This document shows, in pieces, positions 1 to 6,443 of a stretch of DNA of 55,889 nt. This DNA comes from Acidobacteriota bacterium. Lineage in GTDB: Bacteria; Acidobacteriota; UBA6911. Position 1 is the stretch's first letter. The number at the start of each line of letters is the position of its first letter. The translations under genes and the position numbers were made by a program. The notes below the pieces were generated by a model. That model did no database searches, was not told the origin of the DNA, and saw only the letters and a list, made by a program, of their open reading frames with translations. The stretch spans positions 1 to 55,889 of the forward strand of contig QHZE01000437.1 in NCBI GenBank assembly GCA_003225335.1, in the 5' to 3' direction.

Positions 1-137
1 ATGCGGAAGTGATAATCATCTCCGAGCTGATCCAGGAGTTGCTCGTATTCCTCCCAGGCGATTTCGTAAAGCGTCAGTCTTCCGCCGGGCGGCAGGCGGG
101 TGATGAGATCAAGATAATCCGCAGTTTGGACGCTCAT
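1..137 (-). CDS. Uma2-family endonuclease, N-terminal part (runs off the window)
   Basis: The minus strand opens with ATG at 137 and stays open to the window edge, giving about 45 residues (MSVQTADYLDLITRLPPGG, then LTLYEIAWEEYEQLL). The LPPGGRLTLYEIAWEEYEQLL stretch resembles the start of Uma2 (DUF820) restriction-endonuclease-like proteins, common stand-alone nucleases in Acidobacteriota and Cyanobacteria. The catalytic D-ExK core would lie beyond the window, so nuclease function is inferred from the N terminus only. The upstream side (138-195) is a repeat, not a neighbouring gene. Confidence 0.55.
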   Translation of the reverse strand, partial: MSVQTADYLDLITRLPPGGRLTLYEIAWEEYEQLLDQLGDDYHFR

Positions 138-166
138 CAGGGTGACGGGATTATAGCACATCGTTC

Positions 167-447
167 GGAGTTCAGGCTTTAGCCTGCTCGGGCGCGGGTG
201 CTATTAAGAGTGGGAGTCAGGCAGCGCGGCCGGGAGACTGTAAAAAATTGTATTTCAAACCGATGACGTCCAAATGGCGGTGATCGTTTTCGTGAAATTC
301 GTGGAATTCGTGGTCGGTTTTATTGGCCACGAATTCCACGAATTGACACGAATTAAAATTCTCTGGGGAGTTCACGCAGCGTGAACCGACTCCCCCTTCT
401 AATTGCACCCGCTCGGGCGTAGAGCAGCCTGAAGGCTGAACTCCAGG
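167..447. repeat. Paired GGAGTTCAG-foot hairpins interrupted by a MITE insertion
   Basis: GGAGTTCAGGCTTTAGCCTG at 167-186 and its inverted partner CAGCCTGAAGGCTGAACTCC at 425-444 are the two ends of one REP-like pair. The MITE-like element 196-410 sits between them, flanked by GCTCGGGCG on both sides (186-194 and 411-419). Removing the element and one GCTCGGGCG copy leaves a compact pair about 60 bp long, like the intact pair at 17223-17283. Nothing in 138-544 looks coding. Confidence 0.85.
196..410 (-). mobile_element. MITE-like element, copy 1, with 9-bp target duplication
   Basis: Ends are GGGTGCTATTAAGAGTGGG and, inverted, CCCCCTTCTAATTGCACCC, i.e. imperfect terminal inverted repeats around GGGTGCAATTA. 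The inside holds the palindrome built on CCACGAATT / AATTCGTGG (about 285-355) and a sub-terminal TTCACGCAGCGTGAA. In reverse complement it aligns along its whole length with 52689-52913. It is flanked by the direct repeat GCTCGGGCG (one extra C on the left). It has no open frame of note, so it is non-autonomous. Confidence 0.85.
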
Positions 448-544
448 CTTCGCACAACTGGGTTCGTGGCAACGACGGGCAGGATTCTGCCGAGAAAAAG
501 GGGCCGCGGGTGCTCCAGCCTGACGCTCTTTGGAGGATCTGCGC

Positions 545-1528
545 TCATGAGCTCAGGACAGGGCTCGGTTCTGCGACGGAGGTCGTGCCGGCGCCGGGCT
601 TGGGTATTTGCGGCTCGCGGGGAGCAAAGTCGCGCAGGAAGGCACCCGCAGCTCGGGCGTAGCGTTTGGGATCCTGGACGAGCAGGTCTCCGTGACCCGA
701 TCCCGGGAAGATGACCAAGCGCTTGGGCTCGGGAATGCACCCATAAAGGTACTCGATCTCGACCATACGGAGCACGGCTTCCGAATCCCCCGCCATGACC
801 AGAATCGGGCACCGTGCCTTTTCCAGCGCCTTGGCAGGATCGAGGTCTTCGGCCCGGAGTTGAATGAGCTGTTCGACTATCAGCTCCACAGGCCAGGCCA
901 GAATAGGGGTGAGCGATTTTCCGACACGCGTTTCCAGACGGTTGGCGAAGGCATTCCGGATGTTGTCATAGCAGGACTCCAGAATCATCCAATCGGGATC
1001 GACGTCGCCGTGTCCTACCGCGTAGGCCGCCGCGGCCGCTCCCATGGAAATCCCGTCGATACCGATTCGCATGCGCTGTTCGGGCCGCAACGAACGAATG
1101 AAATCAAACGCCGCTTTCACATCCTTGCGCTCGTTGTAACCGTACGAAATAATTGCGGGATCGCTGCTTCCGTGGCCGCGAAAGTGGAGGAGAAGGACAT
1201 TGAAACCGCGGCGGGAAAAGAAGCGCGCTCGATTCTGCACGGCGGACCGGTCCGAGCGATAGCCATGGAGGAGGACAACCCAGTCTTCGGGAGATGCCTT
1301 GCGGCTCAGCAGCACCCAGGCGTGCAGCCGCAATCCGTCGGAGCTCAAGAGCGTCAAGGGCTGCATCTTGCCGTACCGCATTCCAGGAACGCAGTCGTAA
1401 TCACGGCGCTTTCCTGGGCGCACCAGGATCCAGCCCGCAACCAGTCCGCCGCCAAAGTACGCCAGCGCGGCGAATCCTGCCGACCACAAGGCTATCTTGC
1501 CTATCTTCTTCAGTCTCATCCCGTTCAT
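545..1528 (-). CDS. Alpha/beta hydrolase, membrane-anchored, BAAT/COG1073-like
   Basis: 327 residues. An N-terminal hydrophobic segment (about 12-35) follows a basic MNGMRLKK start, so the enzyme is probably anchored with its catalytic domain outside the cytoplasmic membrane. The oxyanion region LLHGYRSDRSAV lies near residue 87, and GISMGAAAA near 160 is a G-x-S-x-G-type nucleophile elbow (Ser in GISMG). An acid (AGDSEAV, near 250) and a His (GSGHGDLL, near 282) complete the triad in the usual order. The substrate is unknown; relatives include peptidase- and acyl-hydrolase-like proteins. It is the last minus-strand gene after the ccm cluster but is separated from ccmD by a word palindrome, so co-transcription is uncertain. 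No clear Shine-Dalgarno is visible before ATG 1528. Confidence 0.75.
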   Translation of the reverse strand: MNGMRLKKIGKIALWSAGFAALAYFGGGLVAGWILVRPGKRRDYDCVPGMRYGKMQPLTLLSSDGLRLHAWVLLSRKASPEDWVVLLHGYRSDRSAVQNRARFFSRRGFNVLLLHFRGHGSSDPAIISYGYNERKDVKAAFDFIRSLRPEQRMRIGIDGISMGAAAAAYAVGHGDVDPDWMILESCYDNIRNAFANRLETRVGKSLTPILAWPVELIVEQLIQLRAEDLDPAKALEKARCPILVMAGDSEAVLRMVEIEYLYGCIPEPKRLVIFPGSGHGDLLVQDPKRYARAAGAFLRDFAPREPQIPKPGAGTTSVAEPSPVLSS

Positions 1529-1603
1529 ACAGGCAATTTTAGATTAAGGGCCCTCTTCTATCTATATCGGATAATGTTCGAACAATGCCCGGGCTTTCTG
1601 CAA

Positions 1604-1655
1604 AGCAGTCGGCAGTAGCAGTAGGCAGTTTCTGCCCACTGCCTACTGCCTGCTC
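1604..1655. repeat. Word palindrome (GGCAGTA / TACTGCC)
   Basis: AGCAGTCGGCAGTAGCAGTA faces CCCACTGCCTACTGCCTGCT, so the two arms are strings of the same short word in opposite orientation. It lies directly 3' of ccmD and could fold as a hairpin at the end of the ccm transcript. Confidence 0.6.
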
Positions 1656-1801
1656 TTTTTTTCGAGGAGATCTCTGAGGCGCCGCACTTCTTCGCGCAGA
1701 CTCTGTTCACGGGAATGGATGGAGTAGAGGTAGAGCGCCAGGATGATCCAGATGGCAACGTAAGCGGCAAACAGGTAATTCATGGGGTTGATCTTTTCCA
1801 T
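1643..1801 (-). CDS. ccmD: CcmD-family protein (small membrane subunit of the heme exporter)
   Basis: 52 residues from ATG 1801 (a second ATG at 1783 gives MNYLFAAYVAIWIILALYL). One membrane segment at about residues 8-27 is followed by a charged helix, HSREQSLREEVRRLRDLLEKK, the standard CcmD layout. In the System I pathway CcmD helps release holo-CcmE from the CcmABC complex. It follows ccmC by 16 bases, consistent with one operon. It was hidden in a longer spurious frame, so the short start is chosen on the family pattern. Confidence 0.8.
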   Translation of the reverse strand: MEKINPMNYLFAAYVAIWIILALYLYSIHSREQSLREEVRRLRDLLEKKSRQ

Positions 1802-1817
1802 AATCCGGGCGCTCCTT

Positions 1818-2507
1818 TTAGGAAACCATGTCCGCACGCCGCTGCAGCCACTCCACCTCCTGCCGCGACGCTTCGAGGAAGAAACGCCGGCGCAGGAGAT
1901 AGATGAACAAGATCTGAAAAACTGCCCAGCACGTATAGAAAGCCGGGCGCATGGACGGCGACAATCCTCCGGTCTCCAGCATGGGTGCTGGATGGATGTC
2001 CCGCCACCAGCGAATCGAAAACCACACAATAGGCGCGTCCACAAAGGCGACGATCCCGAATACCGCTGAGACGAGCGCGCGGCGGTCCGGGTCGAGAACA
2101 TAGTTGCGGACCAGGAGGTAAGCGACGTAGAGCATCCAGAGGACGAGCGAGGAGGTGAGGCGCGGCGACCAGGTCCACCAGACGAACCACACGGGCTTGG
2201 CCCAGATGGGTCCGGTAACCAGGACGATGCTCAAGAACATCACTCCGAGCTCGGCAGACGAGAGCGCCACGTGGTCCCACCATCGGTTCCTGCGGACCAG
2301 GTACATCACCGAGGCGGCAAAGTTGACGGCAAAGGCTGTCAACCCGGTAATTCCCGAGGAAACGTGAAAGTAAAAGATCCTCTGAAGGTCCCCCATGGTC
2401 TTTTCGCGCGGCGCCTGCAGGAAAGCCATGTAGAGCGCCAGAATCATACCCGCGAACAGAAGCGCGCCCAGGAACTCATCCAACCGGGCTTGCCCTCTCT
2501 GGTCCAT
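1818..2507 (-). CDS. ccmC: Heme exporter / heme handling protein CcmC
   Basis: 229 residues from ATG 2507, four bases after the ccmB stop. Six hydrophobic segments and the tryptophan-rich WWD-type motif WFVWWTWSPRLTSSLVLW (around residues 105-122) identify CcmC, which binds heme on the outer face and loads it onto CcmE. The flanking His residues of the family (FYFHVSS near 53; RDIHPAP near 175) are present. A longer reading upstream of 2507 is rejected because it overlaps ccmB and lacks similarity. Confidence 0.9.
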   Translation of the reverse strand: MDQRGQARLDEFLGALLFAGMILALYMAFLQAPREKTMGDLQRIFYFHVSSGITGLTAFAVNFAASVMYLVRRNRWWDHVALSSAELGVMFLSIVLVTGPIWAKPVWFVWWTWSPRLTSSLVLWMLYVAYLLVRNYVLDPDRRALVSAVFGIVAFVDAPIVWFSIRWWRDIHPAPMLETGGLSPSMRPAFYTCWAVFQILFIYLLRRRFFLEASRQEVEWLQRRADMVS

Positions 2508-2511
2508 AGGG

Positions 2512-3183
2512 TCAGTCCTCCAGCACATATTCAAACAGCAGATACGCCAGGGTCGCAAAGACTATGGTGAAGACAGTCATAATCGTCAGCGGGAGCTTCA
2601 GCTGCCGGTAGTCGACGGTGTTGAGAATGATGGCGGTGGCTTCCACGGCGTTCACGAGAATCGGCAAAACAACCGGAAACAGGATCAAAGGGAGCAGCAC
2701 TTCCCTCATTTTGGTGTTTGCTGCAATCGCCGAGAGCAGAGCCCCGACGGCCGTAAATCCCAGAGTGCCTACCAAGCATACCAGAACCACGTAAGGTATC
2801 TCGCGCCAGACGGTGAGATTGAAAAAAATCAGGGAGAAGACAAAGATCACGGCTTCCGTAAGGAGCATGAACACGCAGGCGGCGATCATCTTTCCGAGAT
2901 AGATGATCCCGCGATCCACCGGGACCATGAGCAGCCCTTGAAGGCAGCTGTTTTCTTTCTCCGCCGCGAACATGCGATTCAGGCCGAGCGTGCCCGAAAA
3001 GGCAAACGATACCCAGAGCACGCCGGGGACCGCCGCCCGTATCGACTCGCGAATTGCCTCCAGAGCGAAATTGAAGATCACCAGGACCACGATCCCGAAG
3101 AAGATCATGGCATTCAGAGAGTCCTTGGTGCGCAGCTCGATGAGCAGATCCTTCCGAAAAATCGTCCACACCTTAGCCGGCAT
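2512..3183 (-). CDS. ccmB: Heme exporter permease CcmB
   Basis: 223 residues with six predicted membrane segments. The N-terminal amphipathic WTIFRKDLLIELRTKDSL and the AEKENSCLQGLLMVPVDRG loop near residue 75 are typical CcmB sequences. It is the membrane partner of CcmA; together with CcmC they use ATP to release heme-loaded CcmE. Its start overlaps the ccmA end by 11 bases, implying translational coupling. Confidence 0.9.
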   Translation of the reverse strand: MPAKVWTIFRKDLLIELRTKDSLNAMIFFGIVVLVIFNFALEAIRESIRAAVPGVLWVSFAFSGTLGLNRMFAAEKENSCLQGLLMVPVDRGIIYLGKMIAACVFMLLTEAVIFVFSLIFFNLTVWREIPYVVLVCLVGTLGFTAVGALLSAIAANTKMREVLLPLILFPVVLPILVNAVEATAIILNTVDYRQLKLPLTIMTVFTIVFATLAYLLFEYVLED

Positions 3184-3883
3184 CGCTTCGCTCTTTCACC
3201 AGCGCCCGGTATCTCTGTTGAAATTCGGCGAGACTCACAGACCGCCGGGCCACGTCCATGGCCACGCCCCCGCTCTCAATGACCAGAATCCGATCGGCCA
3301 GCTCGTAACCGAGCACGGCATCATGAATGGCCATCACGCACGTCTTCCCGCGCCCATGGGCGCGAGACAGGTAATCTTTGAGAAACTCCGTTCCTGTCTG
3401 GTCGAGCCCCGTGAATGGCTCGTCCAGCAGCAGGATCGAAGGATCATGCAGGAACGCCCGCGCAATGGCCAATCGCTGCTGCATCCCGCGCGAATAATTC
3501 CGCACCGGCTCTTTTTCCCGTCCCGCCAGTCCTACCAGTTGGATCCTCTTATCGAGCTCGGCCTCGTCCAAGGCAAGGTCGAAAAGATTTGCATAGAAAC
3601 GCAGATTCTCGACGGCGGTCAGGTCGCCGTAGAGAGCGGTGTTGTGGGAGAGATAACCCATGCCTCCACGAGCTTCTTGCGGCGACCGTGGGCCCGATAA
3701 ATGAATCCTGACATCGCCGGAAGAGGGCCGGGTAAGACCGGCCAGGATTCGGAGCAGCGTCGTTTTTCCCGCGCCGTTCCGGCCGAAGAGCGAGACAAAC
3801 TCGCCTTCCCTTACCGTAACGCTGAGGTCCCGCAGCGCCGAGAATCTCCCGAAGTATTTGGCGACCCCCTGCACCTCAATCAT
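3173..3883 (-). CDS. ccmA: ABC ATPase CcmA of the cytochrome c maturation system
   Basis: 236 residues. Walker A GRNGAGKTT (34-42), the signature YSRGMQQRL (130-138) and Walker B LLLDEP (151-156) are all intact. Position directly before ccmB and ccmC makes it CcmA rather than a general ABC exporter ATPase. It follows the carboxypeptidase-like accessory gene across an 89-base gap that holds a word palindrome. Confidence 0.9.
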   Translation of the reverse strand: MIEVQGVAKYFGRFSALRDLSVTVREGEFVSLFGRNGAGKTTLLRILAGLTRPSSGDVRIHLSGPRSPQEARGGMGYLSHNTALYGDLTAVENLRFYANLFDLALDEAELDKRIQLVGLAGREKEPVRNYSRGMQQRLAIARAFLHDPSILLLDEPFTGLDQTGTEFLKDYLSRAHGRGKTCVMAIHDAVLGYELADRILVIESGGVAMDVARRSVSLAEFQQRYRALVKERSDAG

Positions 3884-3894
3884 GGTTTTCAGTC

Positions 3895-3962
3895 CGGAGA
3901 ATTAACCGCAAAGGCGCGAAGATCACAAAGTCCACTTCGCGTCCTTTGCGTCTTCGCGGTGA
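3895..3962. repeat. Word palindrome (ACCGCAAAGGCGCGAAG type)
   Basis: TTAACCGCAAAGGCGCGAAG faces CTTCGCGTCCTTTGCGTCTT then CGCGGTGAAAA. The arms are strings of CGCAAAGGCGCGAAG-like words in inverted orientation. It fills the gap between the accessory gene and ccmA inside an otherwise tight operon. Confidence 0.65.
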
Positions 3963-3972
3963 AAACGCTGGC

Positions 3973-5208
3973 CTATTTCTTCCCTAAAAGAAGGGAGATG
4001 CGCCGGAGCTGGCTCTTGGCGTGCGCGCGCAAGCGATGATACTCTCCTCGCTCCATCTCTTTGTTCTCGTACTTCTGATCCAGCGATGCCACAAATTGCA
4101 GAAGTTGCTCGTGTTTCTGCCTCAGTTCCCGCGTCCGGGAATCCTTGGGCTGCTTGGCCGGAATGTTATTGTAGGCATACCAGAGAACAACGATGAATAC
4201 CATGAGGAGCAACGGGCCGACTATTGGCGTGTAGCGCCCCACAGACGTGGGCATAGGCCGGATGCGCGGTTCGGCAGAACCTTCCGATGACTCGCCCGCT
4301 GCCGTTGGCGTGCCACCGGCAAAAGTAACGGCCATCTCGCTCCCTGCCTTGAGAGGCCCGCCGGTATAGACCGCAAAATTCTTGGCCACATCCACTTGAA
4401 TCCGCTTCAGGCCTTCACCTGTGACGGCTACGTCCTGCGGGATAACACCGATCTGAAAGAAATCCACATCCTGATAGAAATTCTTGCGGTACGTGTAGGT
4501 TCTATCGTGATAAGGCAGAACATAATCCAGCTCAAAAGTGGTCGTACCGGGACGGAGCGCGTACAAGCTGTAGTAACTCTGGCCATCCGCGCTCTCGAGC
4601 GGTGTCTGCGTGAGCGGCATGGGGGCTCCGGGGCCTTGCGCCGACAATCGTGGTGGTTCTGCGATGCCAGCGGGCTTGGTAAAGCGAAAACTTCCCCGGT
4701 TGCTGGCAAACGTCTTCTTTGGTTTTGTCTCATTGACGAAGGAATAGGTCTCCACGGCGCGCAGGTGATCCCCATCCAGCTGGAATCCCAGGCGAACGCC
4801 CTCCACCCGGATATCCTTCATCGATGTGGTGGCCTCGAAAACCTCCACCTCCACGGATGCCTTTCCCGAGGCGTCCAGGCTAAAGCGCGAATGATAGTTC
4901 ACGGACTGGTAGTTCGCCCGGATCATCAGGGGGGGTCCGGTAGGAAGGCCCTCGATCCGGAATCGCCCCGAGGGGTCGGTCACGGCACTCTTGAGAACTG
5001 TCATTCCACCGCCCAATCCGATGACGTCGAGATCGACGCCCGCCGCGGCTATCCTGGCATCGGTGCCGTTAACCACCCTGCCTTCCACAACGCCGGATCC
5101 CTGCGCCCACAAAGCCGGAACAGCACAACGCATCAAGACTATCAAAAGGAAAACGGGCCGGCGCATGGAAAGGAGCGCAGGTTTGACGACTGAGTTGATC
5201 GGATTCAT
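3973..5208 (-). CDS. Ccm-cluster accessory protein: carboxypeptidase-regulatory-like domain, membrane anchored
   Basis: 411 residues from ATG 5208; ATG 5166 (MRRPVFLLIVLM) is an equally possible start. Order: signal/anchor segment, then a beta-sandwich carboxypeptidase-regulatory (CarboxypepD_reg) type domain (VEGRVVNG...GRFRIEGLP), a second beta-rich region, a C-terminal membrane helix (PIVGPLLLMVFIVVLWYAY) and a charged coiled-coil tail facing the cytoplasm. It lies 22 bases after the zinc-ribbon gene and before ccmA, so it belongs to the ccm operon. Its role is unknown; a scaffold or chaperone in heme or apocytochrome handling is only a guess. Confidence 0.65.
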   Translation of the reverse strand: MNPINSVVKPALLSMRRPVFLLIVLMRCAVPALWAQGSGVVEGRVVNGTDARIAAAGVDLDVIGLGGGMTVLKSAVTDPSGRFRIEGLPTGPPLMIRANYQSVNYHSRFSLDASGKASVEVEVFEATTSMKDIRVEGVRLGFQLDGDHLRAVETYSFVNETKPKKTFASNRGSFRFTKPAGIAEPPRLSAQGPGAPMPLTQTPLESADGQSYYSLYALRPGTTTFELDYVLPYHDRTYTYRKNFYQDVDFFQIGVIPQDVAVTGEGLKRIQVDVAKNFAVYTGGPLKAGSEMAVTFAGGTPTAAGESSEGSAEPRIRPMPTSVGRYTPIVGPLLLMVFIVVLWYAYNNIPAKQPKDSRTRELRQKHEQLLQFVASLDQKYENKEMERGEYHRLRAHAKSQLRRISLLLGKK

Positions 5209-5230
5209 GTGGAAGATAATCTTACCGGGA

Positions 5231-5683
5231 TCAAGCAAGCCGCTGGCCGCAGTCGGCGCAGAATTTCTTGCCGGGGACGGTGGCGGACCCACAGGAAGGG
5301 CAGCTGGCAAAACCGGGCGCAGACTGCGACGGGGGAGCAGAGGAGAGCTTTCCCCGGCGCACCGAGATTTCTTTCTCGATCTGCTCGTCGACGTTCTTTT
5401 CGGCGCCCAACTGATCCAGTTTTTGCAGAACCAGGGCTGCCTCCGCCTTATAACCGGCTCCCAGGCGGCCGTAATCGGCATCGGACAGCCTGCCCATCTT
5501 GTATTCGAACTCGAGGTCCTTGATGTTGCTGTAGATAACGGCCTTGCGGTTGAGCAGCCGGTCGAGCTCCGTTTCGGCGAGAAGCTCCACGTCCAGGTTC
5601 CCTTTGGGTTCCCTGAAGAGCGGCGTCAGGACGTATAATCCAACCAGCGCCACAAGCAGAGTGCATGCAGCAGCCACTAACAT
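5231..5683 (-). CDS. CcmI-like membrane protein with C-terminal zinc ribbon
   Basis: 150 residues. One N-terminal membrane helix (LVAAACTLLVALVGLYVLTPLF) is followed by a helical region (LNRKAVIYSNIKDLEFEYKMGRLSDADYGRL), which resembles the N-terminal part of CcmI, the apocytochrome-binding subunit. The C terminus is a zinc ribbon, CPSCG...KKFCADCGQRL. The start ATG overlaps the ccmH stop (TGATG), showing translational coupling to ccmH. A zinc-ribbon tail in place of the CcmI TPR domain is unusual and would sit on the cytoplasmic side or the outer face depending on topology. Confidence 0.65.
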   Translation of the reverse strand: MLVAAACTLLVALVGLYVLTPLFREPKGNLDVELLAETELDRLLNRKAVIYSNIKDLEFEYKMGRLSDADYGRLGAGYKAEAALVLQKLDQLGAEKNVDEQIEKEISVRRGKLSSAPPSQSAPGFASCPSCGSATVPGKKFCADCGQRLA

Positions 5684-6165
5684 CAGCTCTCCTCTTCGAA
5701 GTCCTTGAGCTCTCTTTCGACCCGGGGATCGACAATGACGGGAGCGCTCGCTTCCGCTGCCGCGGCCGGACGCGCCATCCGGACGACGATCCAGGAAACA
5801 ACGATCAGGCCCAGGGCAAACATGACGATGGGCATGATCCAGGCGGTAAGATCAAAGCCCTTCAGGGTCGGGGCGGCCAACACCTGCTTGCCTATCCTGG
5901 CCACGAAGCCGTCCACAATCTTCTCCACGGTCATTCCCGCCTGCAGTTTTTCCCGTATCTCCGCGCGCATCGGCGTGGCGGAGTGGCAGTTCTGCATGCC
6001 GCACACGGTGAGCTGTTCGCGGCATCCCCCACACTGGCAGACGAGTTGCGCCGCCGCTTCCCTGTATTGCTTTTCAAGGTCCGCAGTCTCCGGCGCGCTT
6101 GACAGGGGAGTACCCAGAACAATCACGATGTAAAGGAGTATTCGAGCTCTCAGTTTCATCCGCAT
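5683..6165 (-). CDS. ccmH: Cytochrome c maturation protein CcmH (cysteine-rich variant)
   Basis: About 160 residues from ATG 6165, or 158 from ATG 6159, which has GGA six bases upstream. A signal peptide is followed by LVCQCGGCREQLTVCGMQNC, then a helical bundle and a C-terminal membrane helix (WIMPIVMFALGLIVVSWIVV). Classical CcmH carries a single LRCxxCQ thiol pair that reduces or holds the apocytochrome CxxCH; here the segment carries five cysteines, as in other acidobacterial-type CcmH proteins. It precedes the CcmI-like gene with overlapping stop and start. The longer upstream reading is rejected. Confidence 0.8.
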   Translation of the reverse strand: MRMKLRARILLYIVIVLGTPLSSAPETADLEKQYREAAAQLVCQCGGCREQLTVCGMQNCHSATPMRAEIREKLQAGMTVEKIVDGFVARIGKQVLAAPTLKGFDLTAWIMPIVMFALGLIVVSWIVVRMARPAAAAEASAPVIVDPRVERELKDFEEES

Positions 6166-6196
6166 TCCACGGGACACGGACCCGGGGGCGAACGTC

Positions 6197-6220
6197 GGGG
6201 CGGCCCTGTGTGGCCGCCCG
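6197..6220. repeat. GGCGGCC hairpin, family shared with 44817-44840
   Basis: GGGGCGGCCCTGTGTGGCCG then CCC forms a 7-bp stem (GGCGGCC/GGCCGCC) with a CTGTGT loop. The inverted version GGGCGGCCACACAGGGCCGC lies between nusA and infB. It is in the leader of ccmH. Confidence 0.6.
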
Positions 6221-6267
6221 AATGAGGCTGATCGGCCGGCCAACAGTCTTAAGACCATCCTCTTTGA

Positions 6268-6442
6268 GGGCAATTAGAAGTAAGAGTCAAATTTTTTGGC
6301 GCTACCGTCCGGTGACCGTTTTTCGTGGTGGCGGTTTTTAGTTTACTGGCCACGAATTCCACGAATTAACACGAATTGAATTCTTCACAGCTTCTGAGGT
6401 AGTTCACGGCAGCGTGAATTGAACCCACTTCCAATTGCATCC
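6268..6442 (+). mobile_element. MITE-like element, copy 3 (internally shortened), inserted at the ccmF stop
   Basis: Ends GGGCAATTAGAAGTAAGAG and, inverted, CCCACTTCCAATTGCATCCC match the element at 196-410. The inside keeps GGCCACGAATTCCACGAATT and the TTCACGGCAGCGTGAA sub-terminal palindrome, but the second half of the central palindrome is lost (about 175 bp). It is flanked by CCTCTTTGA (6259-6267) and CCTATTTGA (6443-6451), eight of nine identical. The right copy contains the ccmF stop codon. Confidence 0.75.
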
Positions 6443-6443
6443 C

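Noticed and set aside
608-1618. Plus-strand 336-codon frame opposite the alpha/beta hydrolase
   Set aside because: It mirrors the hydrolase gene; no motif, signal or ribosome site supports it.
5209-5481. Longer N terminus for the carboxypeptidase-regulatory-like protein
   Set aside because: This part is the zinc-ribbon gene read in another frame; the signal segment begins at ATG 5208 or 5166.
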